Positions 37,525 to 51,600 of a stretch of 64,000 nucleotides of DNA are shown one piece after another. A program made the position numbers and the translations under genes. Source of the DNA: Bugula neritina (lineage: Eukaryota; Bryozoa; Gymnolaemata; Cheilostomatida; Bugulidae); the NCBI GenBank assembly GCA_964035545.1, contig OZ037768.1, positions 8,609,241-8,673,240 on the forward strand. Direction: 5' to 3'. Position 1 is the stretch's first letter. The number at the start of each line of letters is the position of its first letter. Under the pieces are notes generated by a model. That model was not told the DNA's origin and ran no database searches. It was given only the letters and a program-made list of their open reading frames with translations.

Positions 37525-40290
37525 CACCGAACTCTATACCTGCAAAACATTGTGAATAACAGTAAAATTATACAAAAAATGATTTTAACGCAGAAATATT
37601 CTTATACCATCACATCGAATGATAAACACTGCAGCAGCAGAAGCTTTTAGTTTTCACTGTTTGCATTCTGTAATGTGAATAGGTCATTTGGCAAATGGGA
37701 GAAGTTGTTTGAACAAATTAAAAGCCTAAACATTTTAAAACCAAATATATAGTTCAAAAAGCGCCTAAGCTTGACAAACAGTAGTTTTCAAACAAGCTTC
37801 CTCAGTCAGACAAAATAATAAATCATTGATTAAAATTGGCAAATAAAAATTGATAAATATATACTACGTATAATATATAAATGAAATATAGTAAATATTA
37901 AAATATACATAGTAAATAATTATATAAATAGTATCTGCATGTATAGTTTCAGGACAATGGAATGGAACCAGATAAATCTTACTTTACCAGTAAACACTAA
38001 CTTACAATTGGATAACCTGTTGGATAACGTGCAGATGGTGTAAAATTTAATTTTCAAAATTTCATTAACTGCGGGTAAATATGTTATTTGACAACATAAT
38101 TTTAATTAGTTGCAGTCTAATGCCAAATGAAAGGATTTTGGTAGAGTGTGACTACAGGTAAACAATACGTTTTGTTTTTGACACGTCATAGCTTGTGGTC
38201 TCCAAATATCATTAAGGAAATTAACAATTTAAGTTACAAACATTGTACTTGCCTAATTGTTCCACTGTCTTTAGTCTATTAAATGACATACTAGTTGTAT
38301 TCAACATCACTAGTAGGTATTGTTTACAGTATTTTAGAATTGAAGCAGAAAATCTCGTAAACCTCTATTTTAATAAGCTTTTTGAAACACAGTCGTACAA
38401 ATGTGAGAGCGTAATTTAACTAAAAATAGCACTATATACCTTCACAAGCTAGTTTAAAAAAGAAAAAGACTTCATTTCATGGGTAGAATGAAAACAGCTA
38501 TATCAGATACATTTGCTGTATAGTTGCAAAAGCTCAAAAAAGAATCAGATAATTACATTTTAAAACACATACATACCTATATTATATAAATAATACTTCT
38601 AGCCCAATTAATTGCAACTAAATTACATGTAGCATCAATACATTTAACTGGCAAGGATGACATCCACGAAAGACAGTGACAAAAGTATCATGTGCAAAAA
38701 TATCAAAGATGACCAAAATGAGAAAGCCTACTACTTACAATTTTCAATAAGAACAGAGAAATTAGGTAGGGAAGTTGGGCCAATGAAATACCAGAAGGGA
38801 GTTTGTTGGTTCTGAATCTGAAGTGCATATGGTGGTAGCAGCCTTGTGGATATCAATGCAGGTACCAGTAAAAGCATTGGTATTAAATTGAGAGCCAATG
38901 TAAACTTTTTGAACAATCAAGCAGCTTATACTGCTTATGCATGCATACATAATAATAATGTTGATTATTCATATATCATTATCAGGTTTATAATTGGATA
39001 TATGTTTATGACTGATGATCATCACTATGTGAATATGAACATCAATATGAATATCAGTACCACACCAGACATCTGTATTACAGTGTCTATTGCATTTAGT
39101 TTTACTAAGTCTAATAGTAATACTTGTAGTTTACAGTTAATGTTATACATCTAATTGCAATTCTATAGTAATACTATAAATTACAGTCACTAAATTTAAT
39201 ATAGTATAATCACATTACTTACTACTTATACTTATAGTAAATGAAATCTAAATGTAACAGGGATAAAAAATCCAGTAAGTATCATGATCATTATGTTCGT
39301 ATGGTGATGAACCACCCTTATTAGGCTACCCTACATACCTTGGCTAAGGCTGATAACAAAAATTAATTTAATGCTAATACTAATAGCAATACTAATACTA
39401 GTAGTAATACTAACGTCTAATAGTAATAATACTTTAAGTTTATTAGGAAATAGTAAAGCTATAACCATAAGAATTACTGTTATTACTATTATTGCTAATA
39501 GTAATACTATTACTTATTAGAACTTTATTAGTATTACTGTTAGTATTATAAATGACTAATGAGTATTAAATTTAAATTTTAATATAAGTACAGTATTACT
39601 ATTACTATTAGTATTAGTATTGCTGTAAGTGTATTGCACTATTAGTATTAGTATTACTATTAACTATTAGTATTAGTATAACTAATAGTAATAGTAATAC
39701 TTATACTATTACTATTAGTAGCTTTTTGGCTTTTAGTTTTAAAATTAATTACTATCGAGTACGTCTACTGAGAGACTTTTACTTAGTGTTACTGTTAGTC
39801 ATAGTGATAGTGTCACTGTAACACTGATAGTGATAGTGCTACAGTTACAGGTAACAGTGTTAGCATGAGCAACAAATAGAAATACTAATACTAATAGAGT
39901 AATACTAATCCTACTACTAATACAGTAATAGTAATACTGATAGTAATAGTAATACTAATAGTAATAGTAATACTAATACTAATAGTAAATGTAATACTAA
40001 TAGTAAGTGAAGAAATTTATTTATGGTCTTGCATTTCTATTTACTTCTAGTACTACAAAGAATACTCAATTTATCTATTTAAAGTAACATTTTAACTTGA
40101 GACTGCGCTATTCGGAAAAAGTAAAAAAAATCCGTCTCAAAAGTCCACCCGAAATTTTTTGAGACATCATTATCATTTGTATATTGCTTTCGGATATGAA
40201 GTGACGAGTTGATACAGTCGACCGCACTGCTCTTTTATCAAATCAAATCGCAGCTTCACTGGTGACCAATTACCTTGACCCGATTTCAGT
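37525..40290. other. Intergenic AT-rich sequence upstream of STIMATE
   Basis: No gene recognised. Several donor-like ACTTAC words on the minus sense (for example near 38733) could belong to a STIMATE 5' UTR exon, but none can be fixed. The right part holds the large simple-repeat block described separately. Confidence 0.4.
39355..40015. repeat. Large block of TACTAATAG-type simple repeat
   Basis: About 660 bases dominated by permutations of TACTAATAG, AGTAATACT and their complements (for example ATACTAATAGTAATAGTAAT), interrupted near 39725-39790 and by an AGTGATAGTGTCAC/AGTTACAGGTAACAGT patch at 39790-39870. Many subunits are self-complementary pairs, so both strands look alike and foldback is possible. 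No coding content. Confidence 0.85.
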
Positions 40291-40465
40291 TCCGTTTACG
40301 CATGCGCAAAGTCAACACACAATATCTCGACAAACTCAGAAGTTTAATAGCTGGAATATTCTCAGTAAATTTCAAATATATATTGAGGCAGGGTTAATAT
40401 CACTTTCAAAATAGTGACAAAATTTTTCTGTACCACCGTGGAACAGTTTGTCACTAATTTAAGAG
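40260..40465 (+). promoter_or_regulatory. Probable Sfmbt promoter and 5' noncoding exon
   Basis: A CCAAT word at 40265-40269 and an NRF-1-like CGCATGCGC palindrome at about 40299-40307 precede a strong donor (AAGAG|GTAAGT) at 40465/40466. The matching acceptor (TGTTGTAG) ends at 42648, 33 bases before the ATG at 42682. This suggests a noncoding first exon ending at 40465 and a 2.2-kb UTR intron. The transcription start is not determined. Confidence 0.4.
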
Positions 40466-42648
40466 GTAAGTGCAAAACCATCGAGGTGGAAAAAATATAT
40501 TTATGGTGGTGGTATTTGCATCTGGAAATTTTTAATTTGAGTCGAAGATGGAGAATTGAGTTGTTTGCGTGCGCATGGTGTGTGTACTTTTATTATACGA
40601 AGTTGTCTTCACAAAAGTTTCTTAATGCTGTTATGTAATGATATATGAGCGGTGAGAATCTCAATGTCAATGATCAAACTACAATATTTTTTGCGGAATT
40701 CAACTAATAGTGAAAGACTTGCATTCTGGTGCTAATAAATTTAAACATCGTCATAAAGTAACGTATTCATGTTGATGTTATGATTATCACAAGGTGCTAC
40801 TGCTACTGCTAGGTTGTGCAACCATTTTCATTTTAAATATTTCAATACCGTACACTGAAAGTGAATACAGATACGAGATCATTGACAATATTTAGTGAGT
40901 TTGTTGATCAGCTTATAGTAATAAGGACTATTAGTAATAGTAATACGACTTGAAGTTGGTATAACAGCAATTAAAGTAAAGTGCATTACATTCAACTGTT
41001 TGTATTTTATGCGCTGTCCAAATCAGCTAAATTAAATCAACACAGCCCAAAAGTAAATCCGTACTTGTTTAATTTTAGTGTTACTGTTTAAATATAATTA
41101 TAATTATGTTATTTTGTGTTACTGTTTATCGTAATAAAGTGACAATGGCAATCGCAATGCCCAAGGCTAACTTCTAGTTATCAACCTTAATATAATTTTC
41201 TTGGCTCACTTTCAATTTGACTTAGCAGTTAGAACCTTTTTGGCTTTTTTATACACCAAGTTTAATAGCCTACCCAATTAATGTTATAAGTTAGAAATCA
41301 AGAGGAAGATTGAAGATGTGAAGATCTTCTTAATTGTATATTTTATAATTTTATAATTTTATTTTATTATGGTAAAATTACTATAGCATACCTTTTTGGC
41401 ATAAACATTGATTTTTACATTGTCAAGTTTTTGAGCTACAATATTGTTAATATTATAAAAGGAGTTTTAAATTTGCCTGCATGTCTCAACTTGCAGCATG
41501 TCACAGTATTTTAACATTTTCCTGGTAACTTATATTTCTGAATTATGTAGCTGATACTGTTAGCCCTATTTCTAAACAGTTTATATTGACAGAAAACAGA
41601 AAAAATATGTGCTATGTTTGCAGTTTCAGCAAGTACTTTGGTATATTAATTATTTATAAATTGTAAAACATTGTTGAAACAAATGTTCATTTTGAGTTTT
41701 CTATATTTTTTGCTGTCATTTTGCCTAATTACTTTTTTCAGTTGCAAGTTATTTACCAAGTAAACTTAAAAGGAGAGTGACAAAAAATTTATGCCATTAC
41801 ATATTATTATGCTTGTTTGTACAGTCTGATTTATTGATATTAATTAAGCCATTTTTTTAACAGTACTCAACAAGAAAAGGTGCTTCGCCATTACTATTGA
41901 AGCCAACAGCCTTTAACATCTATAATAGCAGTTATAACTTTTTATCCATGTATTGACTTTTTGATTCCAATTATTAATGTTGCTCTGCTCGGTAATAACC
42001 AGCTATAGCCTATTTTGTGCATTAATTAACAACTGATTAGATAACTCTTACTTTAGCCTGCCTTTTTTTATAATTAATTTTTTATTTAAACCAAGAGATC
42101 TTCCTACATGCTCTCTTATCTTTATGGCGTTTGCAACCATTTTCATTCTGAGTATTTCTTTTTGAGATAGAAACAAATAATTAGTCTTTAAAATTGTTAA
42201 TTTTTAAAACATTTTTTTAATCGATTAAATTACTAATTTATATTCAAAGATCTATACTTATCTGCATTAACTTAAAACACCCTCCCTTAAGCTGATCTAC
42301 ATTAAAAAGTTAATGTGAATATGCCTATTACTTTGATTAATAGATTGTTTCAGTTATGTTGCATTCCTTGTACTGAAGCACCTAGGTGTTGACCATTGTA
42401 TATTACTGCCAGTCTTGGGAACTTGTAGTTTTAAAAAAAAATTGTGTTAAAATTGATTTTTCAAGTAGTATGCTAAATATCATAAATTAAACATTTATGA
42501 TTCACAAAACACACTTTTACTTTTTAAATTAGACTTATTAAAACTTTTTCCACATTGAGTAGTTATTACTGGTAGTAACTTGATAATGCTATAACTGATA
42601 GACTAATTGATGCGAGTGATACAAATAATAATACAAAGTGTGTTGTAG
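40466..42648 (+). other. Probable Sfmbt 5' UTR intron
   Basis: AT-rich, without recognisable genes or element ends. Intron status depends on the donor at 40466 and the acceptor at 42648 and is an inference. Confidence 0.35.
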
Positions 42649-42681
42649 GACATGTTGAAAGTGTAGTTGAGTACATTTAAC

Positions 42682-45600
42682 ATGGATCAAAGAAGGATGG
42701 AGATGCGGAACCCAGTAGGCACCGTTTCTTCTCTTACTTCAACTGGAAGTGCAGTGTTTCCAGGTAAGAGATATCCCATGTGCAAACTCATTTACATTTT
42801 CAAGAAATGAAAATGATAATTAAATGACACGGTTGCCAAATTTTGAACATGTTTTGTGCTGATGATTTACTGCGTCAGTATTTTGGTTACATAAAGTAAT
42901 GAAATTATTAATTTTTCTTGTAGATTTACAAGACTACACTTCTCTTTACAACTACCCAGACAATAATGAGCCGGTCAACCTGAGTAATAATAGTCTGTCA
43001 GTTGGGGAGACAACTACCCAGCGTTCTTCCATCCCAAGTCTGCAGGTTGCCGGAGAGAACACTTCTCATTTACACTCATCTAGTCAGCCACCCCCTCACT
43101 CTGGTGAACGTGCTGGTGCCAAGAATACTAGTCATGTTACAGCGTCAACTGCCAGTCGAAATATTAGCTCTTCAACGCCGTTACGCCAAGGCTCCAGTAG
43201 GCCACAGGTTACAGCGTATCCAGTATTGCTGCCCCACCCACCCCCTCTGAAACAGCAATCTCAGTCAGTCCATCAGCAGCTGCATGCTCCTATTCACCAA
43301 CATCCTGCACCTGTCCTGCTGCCACAAACTTCCTCTGCCTCAATTGTATATAGTAAACCGAGCTTTTACCCAGGCCACACTGTTTCCTCTTCTCCAGCCA
43401 TACAAGCAGCTTTGAACCAACCAGTAGTCCACAGGGAAAACAGTGCCAAACACGCAGAGGTATTCCAACGTCCACATTTAGTTTAAAAACTAAAATGAGT
43501 TTTGAAATTGTGGTCGCATTTGTGTTGCGTTGGAGTATTTTGTATTATTAACGTTTAGTATTTAGCTGCACATACTTAATTTACTGTCATATATCAGGTG
43601 ATCAGCAAGGTTGGCAACGTCATCACTGCAAAGACGTATCTGCCATTAACTAAACAGGCACCTACCATGGTACAGTTTTTGAACCAGCCACCCCTCCATT
43701 CCGTAGCTCCGGTAAAACTCACAACTAAATCTCAAAAACCACGCAAAAGGTCACACAGTAAACCAGAGGGAGTGAAAAATTCTGCTAGCAGCAAGTTTAA
43801 GAAAATCAAGTCTTCAACTTTGAAAGTAGCCCAAGATAGGTATAATATATGCTTATTTCAACTAATTATTTAATCATAGCTCAAAAATCTCCCAACAAGT
43901 TTTAAAATGGTGACTGCTACTAGATGTTCTTTGAGTTAATGTCTTAGTTGTCACATTTAGTACAAACGAGGAAGTGTCATGTGGTAGTGTCAACACATCG
44001 TTGTTATTCATTCTTAAAGGTTTGTTTCCGCATCTGAAATATCTGGAACTCCACTGAATGCAAGTTATTCACAATCAGCTCTCTCTTCTACATCTGATAG
44101 ATTCACAGTAGGTTTTCTTACAATCATCAGCTTCTACATAATTGTTAGGTTAGCTGTATATATTGTTCTAGTAGTTAGCAGTTACAGTTGAATTCGTTCC
44201 CTGGCATTACTTTGTGTAACACTGAATATCATACTTTGTATAATATTGGATATAATTTGTATGATACTGAATATACTTTGTATAACACTGAGTATCATCT
44301 GTATAATACTGAGTATAATTTATGTAACACTGGGTATACTTTGTATAACACTGAGTATACTCTGTATAATACTGAGTATACTTTATATAATACTGGGTAT
44401 ACTTTGTATAATACTTTATATAATACTGAGTATACTTTGTATAATACCGAGTATACTCTGTATAATACTGAGTATACCTTGTATACTGTTACAGCCGGTT
44501 CACTCTCCCCATTCTGTGATGATGGTCTCTCTGTCTGGCAGTGCAGACAACTCTCTGCTCAACTCTGAGGCGTCTAATGATGCTTCAAAGGATATTCCTA
44601 AAAATCTCTCCTTGACTTGTGTGGACAAAGAAAAATTTGGTGATTATTATGTTTACTTATTTAGAATAACTTTATGTTGTTGACTGAGTTATGTAACATA
44701 AGATGATGTTGCCTTCAGGTGAACAGTAAAACATTGGAATGTGAAAAAATCGTATACTTTTTAAACCTGAAATTCTCAGTGGAGTATAGATGAAGTTATA
44801 TAGTCATTTCTAGTGTATTGAAGTTCTTTTACAATGTTTATACGCACAGCTCCTGTTGATTTACGGAGCAACAGAGATGGAGAGTTCACTCCAGTACCAA
44901 TCATAAATGATATTTCTGCTGGACCAAAAAGTTTGTTGGAGAAAAGAATGTTGAAGGTATGCATTGCCCTTTTTAATATTTTAATTTATGCTGTCTAACA
45001 TTATTTATTCTAAATAACCATCCTTTTGTGACCTAGAATAGATTTGATTTTACTATGTTTGTATTATTTTATTACCATGGAAACATTGAACAGTGACATC
45101 GCAATTGCTTTAAAAGTGTGTATTTATATATTTGTTCAATTTTAGAAACAGGCTGCTCAGATTAAAGGATCACTCAAGAGCAACGCTACTGTGTTACCAC
45201 CACATGATCTCTACAATCTATTCGTTCAGCAGCTCACCAACTCACCATCAACACATCTTTCTTTAGATGATAGCACAACGTCATCACCACGTCCCCCAGC
45301 ACTTGGGTCACAATCCGTATCGACTCCTGTGTTACACACACAAGCACCTGTCCTGCATTCTGCTCCAGCAGTACACCCGAAGAGAACTTTTGTTAGTCAC
45401 CAGCTGTCTGCTTCAAGTGACCCCCAGTTCTCTTGGCCACTGTATCTTAAACAGTTCAGCTATCAGGCTGCTCCACACTCAGTCTTCAGTCATGTAAGTT
45501 TATGTTTAATAAAACGACTTAGTTTCTAAGAAGCAGCACATTGTTCATGCTTGAGTGAGATTGTATTGAATTTCTGTGCAGGTGGAAGCGAGTCTAGTCA

Positions 45601-48600
45601 ATGGTTTCATGGTTGGTATGAAAGTGGAGACTCCCTTAAGACACACGGACGTAGACAGATATTGGTTGGCCACAATTATCTCTGTTTATGGGCCACTACT
45701 TAAACTCAGGTATTCTCACTTATATATACGACTAAAGTAAAGTATCAGTATTTTGTTATTGTGTACATATGAATTCATTTGCCAGCAATAATTAATATAG
45801 TAAATCTTCCAGTTGATATAGCTGATATCGTCAAATTACTTGTCATTTACCTCAGCTAGGTTTAAGTTGCATCGGTTAGTAAATTATTGCTTTAACATAT
45901 TTGACTTCAACTAACTTAGACCCAGCTTCGCCAAGTCCTACCAAATAAACATTTTTGTATAGTAAATAAATGATCACGTGTGCCTGGTACATGGAAACAT
46001 GATTTTAAACTTCTAACAAAAGCAGCTGTTGAGACAGACCTTTTATACTGCTGCCACATTAAGAAGCACCTGCTCACTTATAACTATGTACATATAGAAT
46101 GTCTAGATTATCTCTCCCTATAACTCAATCCACTGCGATTGTAGATTTGATGGCTATGGAGACAGAAGTAAAGACTTTGCTATGCTATGCACCTCAGAAA
46201 ACTTACACTCTATTGGCTGGTGTGCCGCAATGAAGAAATCTTTGTTTCCTCCTGCAGGTCTCATCTTGAAACTAAAATGTTATTGTGTCGAATTTACAGT
46301 CGATTGAATTATTATAGTCTCATACTACATTATGTTGAATCATAAAATTTAAATTTTGTATTCATGGACTTACGTGGTTCATGCTTTCGAAAATAAGATC
46401 TGGTTCTTTGCTATTTTAGATATTCGACACACACAGAGAAATTGGGAAAGTTTTTTGAGGAATGCTCTAAATGGTGCTAAGACTGTGCCTTCGTATCTGG
46501 TTGGTCCTCGGGCTAGTCCTTGGCCGGCTCGCCGTATTAGACAGGGCATGAGGCTAGAGGTGCTGCACGAGAAGCTTCCAACGGCTGTATGGATAGCAAA
46601 GGTACTTGCGTCATACTTTAATAAAGTGGTCGAATGTGGAGTAAAGTTATCAAGAAGGGACAATCTATTACATCGTGCTGAGCTGTGTTTTGTACAAGCA
46701 GTAAACTATTGTTAAAACATTTATATTTATACAAAGTGGAATGAGAATAACTTTTTATTCTAGTTTTCTGATGTTTGGGAGTTTTGAACTTTGTGCAGGT
46801 CATCCGTAATGTCGGAGGGAGAATAAAGCTGAGATACGAAGGTTCTATTGATGATGCAACAGACTTCTGGTTGTTTTACCGTGACAGACGAATACGTTAT
46901 TGTGGTTGGGCAATGGAATTCAAACATACTCAAGCTATAATATACAGGCCTCCAGATGGTATGCTTAGGGTTGTTCAATAATTTTCTTGACAATGATTGT
47001 TACCTCTAACAGAAGAGGTGCTTACATTTTTATTTCTTGTTATTTTTTGCTTTTTTCACATGTCATCGTTGGATAATATTTTTAGAAATCAGATCCACAT
47101 ATGAATACGAAGCGTGGAGCGAAATACTAGCCAAGGTTACCAGAGATCAGAGCATTGAGCGAATTCCTGAAGAAATTCTTCACGTGGTAAGACTTTACAT
47201 CTCTGAAACATAACCAGTATGCGTTTTACAACTGTAGTGCTAATGCAATGGCTCTAAAACTGTCAAACTTGAGAGAAGTATTTCAGTATGGAAGAGGTAG
47301 AGGGCTCTGTGACTCTCCTGCATGTATAAATTATTTTTTAACGGAGATATTTATTACTTGAGTTGTTGATAAGTACAACTAATTATATATTTATAAAACT
47401 GTTGTTACTAGTGTTGTCCTCAATTCACTGAACATAGCAATCTGTTCATCATTTAGCAACAACTTAGATTGTGGTGTCAGAAAGACATCTTTATGTATGT
47501 GAAATATCGGGCAACTATGGATTTAAAAGTTTTAGAGTCAGAGTAAATCGTTGGCAGTGTGCAGTTTCAATATTATTTCTGTTTCATTAATTTTCTTTGC
47601 AGAATCATGACGTGCCAATAAATCACACCTTCATGGCCGGTCAAGTCCTTGAAACAGTCCACCCATCAGGTCTTTATATAAGTCCTGCTAAGATCTCTAT
47701 GCCCATCTCTAATAGCAATTACATCCTCGTTCAAATCATTGAAAGTGACAATCCTAGCGCTGTGGAAGGCGCTTCCAGCATGCCACCAGTGACCAAGTGC
47801 TGCCATGTACGTGATTACACTCTGCTTCCGGTTGGCTGGTGCAAAGAAAATGGAGTAAAACTCGGTAAGCTAGGATTTTAACAACATTTATTTAGCACAC
47901 ATTTATAAACAGGGCACACTGACTATTTGTAATTCACTTATTATTGTTAATTAAATGTGAAAGCCGATGTATGTTTTGCAGGGAAAACAAGTAGCACAGA
48001 TAACACAGAATTTGATTGGAATAAATATAACAGAAACACCGGCGCTTCCATGGCAACAGACCCCATTCTAACCAATCAAGTAAGAATATTCTAAATGAAC
48101 ATAATCGGTTTACTCTTGAAAATGTTAAGAAAGCCTTCAAATAATCTTTTTTTTTCAGATTTTCTAACTTTACCAAAGCATACTGTGTCTAGGCAAAGTT
48201 AGTCGTGGTTTAGCAATTACAAAATTCCTTTTGTTTTATTTATAGTTGGTAATGAATAATAAATTTCCCCAAAGTTGTTGAATCGAATACTAAATAAGTT
48301 ACTGTGAAGTTTTATCATTAGATACAGACTTATTAATATTATACAGTTTTACAATATATATAATATATTATTTATTTTGCAATTTGTTTACACTCAGTTG
48401 AAAAATTATATAGGAAAAACATAAGCGATTGAGCTAAGCCTTCCACTCAACATAGCTTTGTGATAAATTTGTAAAACAGGTGTTGGGGGGAATTAAAGTT
48501 ATATGGCTAAACTTAAAATACAAGTACATAATAATTTTATGTTTAGCTTTACAGAATTATTTCATACTGCATGTTTTTATGTTATAATTGATATTTATTT

Positions 48601-51600
48601 GCAAGCTTCCTGTTGAATATTCTTCATCTATGTATATATAACAATGCAACAGAATTGCCCAATAGGTTTATAGCAAAGTACACAAACTGAAATACTGTCA
48701 TTTTTACAATAAAATTTACATCGGGTTATGACTTTGTGCTTGACATGTTGAGGTTGGCTTTCTTTAATAGCTTTGTTATGTGCTTTGTATGCAAAATAAC
48801 AAAGATAAATGTTTCAGATAAATCAAGTTGAAGCTGCACATGGATTTTGTACATTTTTTAGCGCGTGCCCAATCACAATTTTGTTGTCAATCACAAACTT
48901 GAAGCGGTGAACCCTGCTAATCCGAACCAGATCTGCTTGGCTACCATCAAACGGATTGTTAAACGGTTGGTATTAGTTAAACTATTGTAATACAATTTTT
49001 ATATTTCTTTTTTCATTTTTATTATTTGTGATTTTCATTTTGAATTTACCTGAATTTTTACTTGTGCATGTCAGCAAGAGACTGTATAAACATTCTACGG
49101 GCTAAAAACTTGCTAGCTGTAGAATATTGGTTTGTAGAATTAATTTACATTAGTCAAAGAGTAGTCTATATTCAATATTTTGTCTAATTTTAGTCTGATG
49201 TGGCTGGAAATTTACACAACACCGACTACGATGGCCACAATTATCACTGATGTCACTTCTCAGACGATATTCCCTGCTGGCTGGTGTGAAAGTAATAACT
49301 ACCCTTTGACTGCTCCTCAGATAGAAATGGCTAAATCATCTACAGATACTCCCTCCACATCTCAACATCTCCAAAATACCGGTACCTTGTACTGAAAGCT
49401 TATAAGTTGTCATACTGTAATTTTTCCTACTTTACAAATGTTCTAAGCCCCAGCGCTGATAGTATTCTGTGATGCTAAAGTTTACAAAATGTATTAGTTC
49501 ATGGAACTTTTCACTATTATAAATGGGTGAAAACACATGTTAGCATGGTGTAAAGTATGTTGTCAGTGCGACTGTATGGTGTAATTACATCATCTTTATT
49601 TTTTGCTTTTGCAGCAGAACTGGCTCCAAAGATTTATTTTAATCACACATGCTTTTCTGGCCCCTTCTTGAGTAAGGGACGTATACTAGAGCTACCCAAA
49701 TGCATCGAGCCACGTGGTGTGAAGTCTATGGTTAAAGAAATGCTCAACTTACTAATAAGTGTTGGTTACAAGTCTTCTTACATTCTCAAAACTCTGCAGC
49801 GAACTGAAGCTCCCAATAAAGACCTCCACCCTCAAGTTATCAAAACAATGTATGTTTTTCTATTTCCTATAATATTATGAAATATGAGAAGGATTGTGTA
49901 GCATCTAGTTAGTTTTATATCTCACCAACAATGCTCTGTTATGAAGGTGTAAAGGGAGGAACTATGAGGGAGTTATTGAAATCTGCACTAAACCAGAAGA
50001 GCTTGCCCCTTTCTGTAGAAAGATCTGTAAACGCTTGAAATGCTGTTCAAACCTTGTGTCTACAGAGAAAGTTAAAGGGATGTGCAGTGAAAACTGTCAT
50101 ACTCTAACCAAGACACAATTCTGTAAGTATGCATGTTGTTACCCAACTTAGTTCAATAGACTTCTTTTTCAGATTATGTTAATTTATATTTTCTATATGA
50201 TAACATTTGTCTGGATGGCATAGCATGACATTGTACTCAGAGCTTGTAATGTTTTAGTATGCATACAAAATAGAAAACCCGGCCGTCCTAGTGGCACTAA
50301 TCCAGATGGTAGCAAGAAGAAACGAAGGAAAAAACGAAAGAAGGTATAGTTTCGCTGTTGAAATTAAATCTAAAAATACAAGTTAGATAGATTCTGTTGA
50401 TAGGTTTGCACTAAATTGAAACCATAATAAACTATAAATTTGTATAGTTGAAAAAGGCACGTGATTTTTATCTCATTATATTTGCAAATTCATAATATTC
50501 TGTGAAGATTTTAAGGTAATTCATAGCTGTACTTGTATTTCATTTAGGTGTTCACTCCAAAGAGAAATCTATACATTCCAAAGTATGAGTACCCGGAAGC
50601 TGGCAGCGATAATGGGTCGGCATCGTCTAACTCCGTGGATGAAGTGACATCACTTTCAGCGGAAGAAAAAGTGCAGTCAGACTTCCTACCTACTTTTTCT
50701 TCAGTGAAATCTTCTGTACAGTATCTGACGCCTGCTGTTAGACCAAGAGCTGAAATTTCTGAAAGAGATTCCAAGGATACTGACATTTCCTCTAGTGATC
50801 TACAGAACCCACTGTTTCAGCTTGGCTTGCAATGCATCAAGGTTAATTTCGTGGTTTTTGTTCTTTAGGGTGAACAGTTTAAAAGTTGGTTGGAAATGTT
50901 GTGTCATCTAACATGTTATGATTGCACTTTAGCCTGGGTGTGATAGTTTTACTGTGTTGTTTATGCAGGAAGCTTCTCTCTCAGCCTCGAGATCAACTCT
51001 GTCTAACAATACGCTTTCTCCCGTGCATCAGCAGAAGGTGGGTGATGCCGTGGAGCCTCAGCAATATCAAATAGTCAAGTCCAAGAAGAAAAGAGGTCGG
51101 CCACCCAAACAACAATCTCCGCAGGAACACCAGAACTTTACAGACTCCACTGTAGCTTTCAACAAGCGTTATCCAACAGTGCCGCCCCTTAAGATTAGGT
51201 GAATATGGTATATGCTATAAAAATTTGTTAATAATATTTCATCTTCGACACGTAATTTGCAATATTTCTGTAAGTGTATGTTATATGCACGCTTTGATGG
51301 CAGTAGAACCATTACTTTTTTCAGTATATTTTGAGTATTTTTGTTTAAGATGGTATGCTTTGGTGCATTTATTAAACATGTGTTTTGATGTGACAGTATT
51401 GCAGTGTAATTATGTGTATAAATATATGTGTATGTTTAATGAAAAAGAATTTTTAGAGTAAATAAATATTAATTAATATTTGCAGACGGTTGGAGATGTC
51501 GCCATCTTCCATGTCTGGCCAGAAAGTAGGTGCAGACGTTATATCAAGTGCCGAGATGAATGGCGCCGCAGATCAGCTCACAGACAGACTATCAACAGCA

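Noticed and set aside
38731-38950. Hydrophobic minus-strand frames ending near a donor-like ACTTAC, as a possible alternative first STIMATE exon
   Set aside because: No homology to STIMATE N-termini and the known start region is already present at 37524; a UTR exon is possible but not supported.
44188-44568. 126-codon open frame of repeated LYNTEYT heptads
   Set aside because: It is a translation of the 21-bp intronic minisatellite in a frame that does not match the flanking Sfmbt exons; open frames are expected when the unit is a multiple of three and lacks stops.
51225-51461. 78-codon frame in an Sfmbt intron
   Set aside because: It lies wholly between well-supported splice sites at 51198 and 51486 and has no motif.
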